From contig CAIRAS010000269.1 in assembly GCA_903876615.1 (NCBI GenBank), positions 1-10,732 of the forward strand: a stretch of DNA of 10,732 nt, written 5' to 3'. The position numbers and the translations under genes are program-made. Shown here piece by piece: positions 6,701-10,732 of this stretch (positions are counted from its first letter, which is position 1; every line of letters begins with the position of its first letter). A model generated the notes under the pieces. The model ran no database searches. It saw only the letters and a list, made by a program, of their open reading frames with translations, and had not been told where the DNA came from. This stretch comes from an uncultured Holophagaceae bacterium (GTDB taxonomy: Bacteria > Acidobacteriota > Holophagae > Holophagales > Holophagaceae).

Positions 6701-7958
6701 CGATGCCGAAGGACCCAGCGCCGAGGCCTCGGTGCCGGCCCCGGCCCCGCCGGCCCGCGACCTTCCCGAGCGGCTCCACCTGGCGCTCGGCGCCTTCCTG
6801 GCCCGCCGCGAGGCGGGGCTCACGGTTATCGCCGGCTACCCCTGGTTCCTGGACTGGGGCCGGGACACCCTCATCGCCAGTCGGGGCCTGCTGGCTGCGG
6901 GCTGGGCCGAGGACGCAGGGCTGATCCTCAGGACCTTCGCGGCCCTGGAGGAGGGCGGTACCCTGCCGAACATGCTGGGCGCCGACACCACTGCGGACCG
7001 GGATACCTCCGACGCGCCCCTCTGGCTGGCCGTGGCCTGCGAGGAGGCCGCCGATCAACTGGGCCCGACCTTCTTCCAGGCGGACGCCGGGGGCCGGACC
7101 GTGCTCGAGGTCCTCACCTCCCTGGGCGAGCACCTGCGCAAGGGTGCCCTCAATGGCGTAGGCATGGATCCCGGGTCGGGCCTGCTGTGGAGCCCCGCGC
7201 ACTTCACCTGGATGGACACCCGCTACCCCATGGGCTCGCCCCGGGAGGGCTACCCGGTGGAGATCCAGGCCCTCTGGGTTCGGCTGCTGCGCCTGCTGGA
7301 GCGCCTCTTCGCGCCCAGCGACGGGGAGCCCTGGGCGGATACCGCCGCCCGGGCCGAGGCCTCCCTCGACGCCTTCTGGCTGGAGGACCGGGGCTGGTTC
7401 GCCGATGTCCTGCTGGCGGAGAAGGGGGTACCGGCGGCCCTGGCCGTCCCCGCGGATCACCTGCGGCCCAACCAGCTCTTCCTGATCTCCCTGGGCCTGG
7501 TGGCTGGCGACCGGGCTCGCCGGGCCGTGGCCGCCTGCGCCCGTCACCTGCTGGTGCCAGGGGGGTTGCGCAGCCTGGCACCGCTGCCTGTGACGGTGCC
7601 GCTGCCCATTCCGGCCCCCTGGGGCGGCACCCTCAACGACCCGCTGCAGCCCTACTGGGGCCGCTACGAGGGCGACGAGGACACCCGGCGCAAGCCCGCC
7701 TACCACAACGGCACGGCCTGGGTCTGGCAGCTGCCCATGCTCTGCGAGGCCCTGGACCTGGCCTGGGATGGGGATGCCGCAGCCCGTGCCACGGCCCGGG
7801 CCTGGCTGGCCTCCGTCGGTCCGCTCCTGGATGTGGCGTGCCTGGGGCAGTTACCCGAGCTCCTGGAGGGCGACGCGCCCCACGGCCAGCGCGGCTGTGA
7901 CGCCCAGGCCTGGAGCGTCAGCGAGGCCCTGCGGGTCTGGAGGGCGCTGCATCCCTGA
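3714..7958 (+). CDS. Two-domain glycogen debranching enzyme: GH13 4-alpha-glucanotransferase fused to GH133 amylo-alpha-1,6-glucosidase
   Basis: This 1414-residue cytosolic enzyme should move short maltooligosaccharides off branch stubs and then hydrolyse the remaining alpha-1,6 glucose. Residues about 35-125 form an N-terminal beta domain (GWQAYLRTNLTR, 35-46). A GH13 barrel follows: region I FLDILVNH (251-258), region II GFRCDAG (322-328, nucleophile Asp326), region III FLLEGLG (352-358, acid/base Glu355), region IV YSETHDN (409-415, Asp414). About 580-760 is a less conserved linker. About 765-990 resembles the N-terminal domain of archaeal/bacterial debranching enzymes (LLTNGRGG, 768-775; KYDCLLAANLHP, 789-800). 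From 1020 the GH133 (alpha/alpha)6 domain shows PWFLDWGRDTLI (1043-1054), WSPAHFTWMD (1159-1168), RPNQLFLISL (1251-1260), YHNGTAWVWQLP (1330-1341) and DAQAWSVSEAL (1397-1407). The double activity recalls eukaryotic glycogen debrancher, unlike E. coli GlgX. All four GH13 motifs are intact. The start is uncertain: no SD is present, and Met6 (3729) is an alternative. It leads a unit with glgB and glgP. Confidence 0.92.
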   Translation: MSHPAMRPPCGTRLLRFVGDRAVFSLDHPDSGAPGWQAYLRTNLTRGARMREETLSLLGEKLRDPAGSSWRDIPLQPTPGGWTLDLALTESGPFLAKAYCVDPEGFQHWPEGENVGITVHPDRLRTANTLYCAFPRMFGGAAGRQRAELAETILELDRADYTVIPPSGRMRDLTAEVPHIFERLGCRILHLLPVGPVPTTHARMGRFGSPYAQLDLTAIDPALVDFDQRTTGEDQFRELTSAVHQRGGQVFLDILVNHTGWGSRLLEHRPDWFRRNPDGTFHSPGAWGNTWADLVELDQGSPALWDTVARALLVWCGRGVDGFRCDAGYMVPLPAWQYITTMVHQAYPEAVFLLEGLGGAWEATETLLTRGGMHWAYSELFQNYQPTEVATYLDHCLRQGERAGLLVHYSETHDNLRLAAQGAGWSRLRNRLCALASQNGGFGYTSGVEWLATEKVDVHEARDLAWGAEPNLVEELAGLGRLLAEHPCFFDGAEVRRLSLAEAPVLVLLRTSAEGLDRTLVLVNLDPEQPQPCRIEAPVWADFGDASVDLLGQPGPVRKVLLGGARRLLLPPGGSYCLAAQPTPRGLAGEAYREARAQAAWALQAMAAVHPAEALGPGDWRELAGRVARDPAGFLAALPNLEGGLLRQDLLAALDQAQRAGAFPRVTLWQAEDLRRVSLVAPDHWLLLWETTPFEATLAMAGHPNLHLRSISVAGGHIAAVPPQPARVGAATLHLHRHQAGEGLLQADLQFLPVVPEPMRLGRDGLALLTNGRGGMARLHADLGAITSKYDCLLAANLHPSAPSDRHVLVKRLRAWVNADGFISPLNGLNLTHFEAGPPVRWTFLASAGDGCRVELHLEAEMLPDHNTVALRWSRPAQDAGASDLPVDRQVRLTVRLDLEDRSFHGETRLDPALEAHFAASIQSVEDAVGFAFTPAPGRQLQVTADAGSYRSQPEACRDIPHPVERSRGLFAVGDAWSPGWFDLSLPPGAEVSLRIDAEGPSAEASVPAPAPPARDLPERLHLALGAFLARREAGLTVIAGYPWFLDWGRDTLIASRGLLAAGWAEDAGLILRTFAALEEGGTLPNMLGADTTADRDTSDAPLWLAVACEEAADQLGPTFFQADAGGRTVLEVLTSLGEHLRKGALNGVGMDPGSGLLWSPAHFTWMDTRYPMGSPREGYPVEIQALWVRLLRLLERLFAPSDGEPWADTAARAEASLDAFWLEDRGWFADVLLAEKGVPAALAVPADHLRPNQLFLISLGLVAGDRARRAVAACARHLLVPGGLRSLAPLPVTVPLPIPAPWGGTLNDPLQPYWGRYEGDEDTRRKPAYHNGTAWVWQLPMLCEALDLAWDGDAAARATARAWLASVGPLLDVACLGQLPELLEGDAPHGQRGCDAQAWSVSEALRVWRALHP

Positions 7959-7989
7959 ATCAAGTGTTATGGGTCAGCGGTTTAGGCCC

Positions 7990-7995
7990 TAGAAT
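7990..7995 (+). promoter_or_regulatory. Candidate -10 element for glgB, possibly leaderless
   Basis: TAGAAT matches TATAAT at 5 of 6 positions and ends five bases before the glgB ATG at 8001, within the 42-base gap after the debranching-enzyme stop. No good -35 lies 16-18 bases upstream (the best placed hexamer is TTATGG at 7967-7972) and no Shine-Dalgarno sequence precedes the ATG. This suggests an extra promoter giving a leaderless glgB-glgP transcript; it remains a sequence-only inference. Confidence 0.4.
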
Positions 7996-8000
7996 GGCCC

Positions 8001-9929
8001 ATGGTATCTTCGCGTCCCGCCTCCTTCCTGGGCGATCTGGATCTGCACTTGCTGGGCGAGGGTACCCACCTGCGGGCCTACGAGAAGCTGGGTGCCCACC
8101 CCTGTGAGGTGGATGGCGTCGCGGGCGTAAATTTCGCGGTCTGGGCCCCGAACGCCCGTTCGGTGAGTCTGGTCGGCGACTTCAACGGCTGGGATGGGCG
8201 GCAGCAGCCCATGCGCCAGGCGGGTCCCAACGGGTTCTGGGAGACCTTCGTTCCGGGCGTGGGCCCAGGGGCGCTCTACAAGTTCGAAATCCACGGACCT
8301 GAAGGTAACCTTCTCCCTCTGAAGGCCGATCCCTTCGCGTTCCGCTGTGAGCGGTCACCGGGCACTGCCTCCATCGTCCATGGCCTGCCGGAGCGCCCCT
8401 GGGGCGACGGGGCCTGGATGGAACAGCGCCGCCGGACCCAGGCCCACGCCGCGCCCATGAGCATCTACGAGCTGCACCTGGGCTCCTGGCGCCGCCGGCC
8501 GGACGGCACCTTCATGAGCTACCGCGAGATCGCCGCCGAGCTGGCGCCCTACGCGAGCTGGCTCGGCTTCACCCACATCCAGCTGCTGCCCATCATGGAG
8601 CACCCCTACGATCCGTCCTGGGGCTACCAGCCCCTGGGTCTCTTTGCGCCCACCAGCCGCTTCGGCGGACCCGAGGACTTCCGGGAGTTCGTGGACACCC
8701 TGCACCAGGCGGGCCTGGGGGTGATCCTCGACTGGGTGCCCGCGCACTTCCCCGAGGATGCCCACGGCCTGGGACAGTTCGATGGCACCTACCTCTATGA
8801 GCATGCGGATCCGCGGCAGGGGCGCCACACGGACTGGGGCACCCTGATCTACAACTACGGGCGCACCGAGGTCCAGAACTTCCTCTTCGCCAACGCCCTC
8901 TTCTGGCTGGACCAGTACCACGTGGATGGACTGCGCGTGGACGCGGTGGCGTCGATGCTCTACCTGGACTACAGCCGCGAGGAAGGTCAGTGGATCCCCA
9001 ACCGCTACGGCGGCCGGGAGAACCTGGAGGCCGTCGCCTTCCTGCGCCGCCTGAACGAAGTGGTCTACAGCCAGTTCCCGGACGCCTTCACCGTGGCGGA
9101 GGAATCCACGGCCTGGCCCGGCGTGTCCCGGCCCACGGACCAGGGCGGCCTCGGCTTCGGCTTCAAGTGGGACATGGGCTGGATGCACGACACCCTGCGC
9201 TACCTGGGCCAGGGCATGATGGCGCGCCCGCACCACCACGACGACATCACCTTCTCGATGCTCTACCACGATGCCGAGAACTACGTCCTCCCCCTCTCCC
9301 ACGACGAGGTGGTCCACGGGAAGCACAGCCTCTATGGCCGGATGCCCGGGGATCCCTGGGAGCGCCTGGCCAACCTGCGGCTGCTCTATGCCTGGCTCTA
9401 CGCCCATGGCGGCAAGAAGCTGCTCTTCATGGGCGGCGAGTTTGCCCAGGGGCTGGAGTGGAACCACGACACGGCCCTGGACTGGGGCCTCCTGGATAAG
9501 CCGGGCCACAAGGGCATCCACGACCTGCTGCGGGACCTGAACGGGCTCTACCGTCGGCTGCCGGCCCTGCATGAGGGGGACTGCCAGGGGGGCGGCTTCG
9601 CCTGGATCGACTGCGGCGACCGCTTCAACAGCGTGCTCACGCTGCTCCGTCGCGCCTCGGACCCCGGGGACTTCGTGGCTGCCGCCTTCAACTTCACCGC
9701 GCTCCCCCAGCATGGCTACCGCATCGGAGTGCCGGCAGCGGGCGTCTATGTGGAGCTGCTCAACACCGACTCCACCCACTATGGTGGGCGCAACCTGGGC
9801 AACACCGGGCGGATCCAGACCGAGCCCATTCCCGCCCACGGCTTTCCCCAGTCCCTGAACCTCACCCTCCCGCCCCTGGCCGCGCTGTTCCTGCGGCCTG
9901 AGTCTGCCTCCTCTTCGCCTCGCCCCTAG
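8001..9929 (+). CDS. glgB: 1,4-alpha-glucan branching enzyme (GlgB, GH13_9, short form)
   Basis: Cuts an alpha-1,4 chain and rejoins it through an alpha-1,6 bond, making glycogen branches. Residues 10-35 ([20 protein letters not shown], 13-32) lead into the CBM48 domain (NFAVWAPNA, 44-52; GDFNGWDG, 59-66). The catalytic barrel follows: ELHLGSWR (157-164), region I DWVPAHF (244-250), region [14 protein letters not shown] (310-321, nucleophile Asp314), region III TVAEEST (364-370, acid/base Glu367), region [13 protein letters not shown] (431-441, Asp435). [11 protein letters not shown] (478-488) and the C-terminal beta domain to about 632 complete the fold, with a short Ser/Pro tail. At 642 residues it lacks the extra N1 domain of the roughly 728-residue E. 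coli enzyme, like many bacterial GlgBs. The start keeps the normal N terminus but has no clear ribosome binding site. Eight bases separate its stop from glgP. Confidence 0.97.
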   Translation: MVSSRPASFLGDLDLHLLGEGTHLRAYEKLGAHPCEVDGVAGVNFAVWAPNARSVSLVGDFNGWDGRQQPMRQAGPNGFWETFVPGVGPGALYKFEIHGPEGNLLPLKADPFAFRCERSPGTASIVHGLPERPWGDGAWMEQRRRTQAHAAPMSIYELHLGSWRRRPDGTFMSYREIAAELAPYASWLGFTHIQLLPIMEHPYDPSWGYQPLGLFAPTSRFGGPEDFREFVDTLHQAGLGVILDWVPAHFPEDAHGLGQFDGTYLYEHADPRQGRHTDWGTLIYNYGRTEVQNFLFANALFWLDQYHVDGLRVDAVASMLYLDYSREEGQWIPNRYGGRENLEAVAFLRRLNEVVYSQFPDAFTVAEESTAWPGVSRPTDQGGLGFGFKWDMGWMHDTLRYLGQGMMARPHHHDDITFSMLYHDAENYVLPLSHDEVVHGKHSLYGRMPGDPWERLANLRLLYAWLYAHGGKKLLFMGGEFAQGLEWNHDTALDWGLLDKPGHKGIHDLLRDLNGLYRRLPALHEGDCQGGGFAWIDCGDRFNSVLTLLRRASDPGDFVAAAFNFTALPQHGYRIGVPAAGVYVELLNTDSTHYGGRNLGNTGRIQTEPIPAHGFPQSLNLTLPPLAALFLRPESASSSPRP

Positions 9930-9931
9930 GA
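9928..9931 (+). promoter_or_regulatory. Ribosome binding site of the glucan phosphorylase gene
   Basis: AGGA overlaps the TAG stop of glgB (9927-9929) and lies six bases before the ATG at 9938. The overlap means ribosomes finishing glgB end on the next gene's binding site, favouring coupled translation. It contrasts with the two upstream glycogen genes, which lack such a site. Confidence 0.65.
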
Positions 9932-9937
9932 CGCTTC

Positions 9938-10732
9938 ATGGACAAACTTCTCCCCAAGCTGCAGCAACTGACCCAGAACCTCTGGTGGACCTGGAAGCCC
10001 GAGGTCCGCACGATCTTCCGGGATCTCGACATCGAGCTCTACCACCGGGCCCACCAGAACCCCATGTCGGTCCTGAAGCAGATCTCGCCCGAGCAGCTGG
10101 AGCAGCGGGCGGCGGATGTGGACGTGCCAGCCCGGGTCGACCGCGCTCTGCGGCAGCTGCATGAGTACCTCACGCCCGTCACCACCTGGGGTCTCACCCA
10201 CGCCGGGGCCATGCGCTCCCGGCCCATCGCCTACTTCTGCATGGAGTTCGGCATCCACGAGTCCCTGCCCATCTACTCAGGTGGCCTCGGCATCCTGGCG
10301 GGTGACCACCTGAAGTCCGCTTCGGACCTGGGTATTCCCCTGGTGGGCGTGGGCCTGCTGTATCACGAGGGCTACACCAGCCAGGTGCTGGACGCCAACC
10401 TCTGGCAGCAGGATGTGGTGGAACCCTACGACGTCGCCGATCTGCCGCTGGTCCATACGGTGGACCGCCATGGCGAGCCCGTGTTCGTCTCCGTGGAGCT
10501 GCCGGGACGCCTGGTGCACGCCGCGGTGCTGGAAGTCCAGGTCGGCCGCATCCGGCTGATCCTCCTGGACACCCGCGTCAAGAAGAACACCCCCAAGGAC
10601 GTGGCCCTGGCGGCCCGGCTCTACGGCGGCGACCAGCGCATGCGCATCGAGCAGGAGCTGCTGCTCGGCGTCGGCGGCGCCCGGGCCCTGCGGGCCCTCG
10701 GCATCAACGCCAGCGTGTTCCACCTGAACGAG
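9938..10732 (+). CDS. glgP: Alpha-glucan phosphorylase, DUF3417-containing type (partial, 3' end outside window)
   Basis: Releases glucose 1-phosphate from the non-reducing ends of glycogen chains with a pyridoxal-phosphate cofactor (GT35 family). The first 265 residues are present and in frame to the last base. Residues about 8-55 match the DUF3417 region found before the catalytic domain in this subfamily (LTQNLWWTWKPEVR, 11-24). The GT35 fold begins with PIAYFCMEFGIHESLPIYSG (96-115), then GILAGDHLKSASDLG (118-132) and GLLYHEGYTSQ (139-149); the piece ends FHLNE, normally followed by GH in this family. The cofactor lysine lies beyond the window. This type differs from the roughly 815-residue E. 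coli GlgP/MalP form. With the debranching enzyme and GlgB just upstream, a role in glycogen mobilisation is strongly implied. Confidence 0.93.
   Translation, partial: MDKLLPKLQQLTQNLWWTWKPEVRTIFRDLDIELYHRAHQNPMSVLKQISPEQLEQRAADVDVPARVDRALRQLHEYLTPVTTWGLTHAGAMRSRPIAYFCMEFGIHESLPIYSGGLGILAGDHLKSASDLGIPLVGVGLLYHEGYTSQVLDANLWQQDVVEPYDVADLPLVHTVDRHGEPVFVSVELPGRLVHAAVLEVQVGRIRLILLDTRVKKNTPKDVALAARLYGGDQRMRIEQELLLGVGGARALRALGINASVFHLNE

Noticed and set aside
4506..7706. Open frame of over 1000 codons on the minus strand, antisense to the debranching enzyme
   Set aside because: It lies wholly opposite a gene with intact catalytic motifs. Its translation is dominated by Gly, Gln, Pro, Ala and Arg with no recognisable domain, as expected from the mirror of GC-rich codons.
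8355..9839. Open frame of 494 codons antisense to glgB
   Set aside because: Low-complexity Val/Gly/Gln/Ala-rich translation opposite an unmistakable GlgB; a composition artefact.
1..10732. CRISPR, tRNA, insertion sequence or defence system
   Set aside because: No spaced direct repeats, cloverleaf, transposase or terminal inverted repeats were seen; the window is almost fully occupied by core metabolic genes.

Overview
This is a GC-rich bacterial chromosome segment with strong G/C preference at third codon positions. It carries core metabolism on two opposed transcription units, and no mobile element, tRNA, rRNA or CRISPR array is visible. The gene set (short GlgB, DUF3417-type glucan phosphorylase, a long GH13+GH133 debranching enzyme, a variant PRPP synthetase) suggests a free-living Gram-negative bacterium. 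Acidobacteria of the Holophaga/Geothrix kind or a deltaproteobacterial lineage are reasonable guesses, but this assignment is inference from style and not proof.

Layout. Positions 1-57 are the last 18 codons of a plus-strand gene that enters from outside. A near-perfect hairpin at 68-109 separates it from a convergent minus-strand unit. Read in its own direction that unit is murA (3601 to 2300, cell-wall UDP-GlcNAc enolpyruvyl transferase), an 83-base gap, prs (2216 to 1269, ribose-phosphate pyrophosphokinase), and a SAM-dependent methyltransferase (1269 to 106) whose start codon shares one base with the prs stop codon. The hairpin lies at the end of this unit and contains the methyltransferase stop codon.

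A 112-base divergent spacer (3602-3713) separates murA from a plus-strand glycogen unit. That unit holds a 1414-residue two-headed debranching enzyme (3714-7958), the branching enzyme glgB (8001-9929), and the first 265 codons of an alpha-glucan phosphorylase (9938 to the window edge). Together these encode branch formation (GlgB), phosphorolytic shortening of outer chains (GlgP) and branch removal by transferase plus 1,6-glucosidase activities. That is a complete glycogen remodelling and breakdown set, apart from ADP-glucose pyrophosphorylase and glycogen synthase, which are not in the window.

Nothing here demands an undescribed system. The points most worth a second look are: the eukaryote-like fusion architecture of the debranching enzyme; a stand-alone methyltransferase that resembles the C-methyltransferase domains of polyketide synthases yet is translationally coupled to prs; metal-site substitutions in the PRPP synthetase; and two glycogen genes that lack a Shine-Dalgarno sequence but have -10-like hexamers 5-6 bases before the ATG, as expected for leaderless mRNAs.
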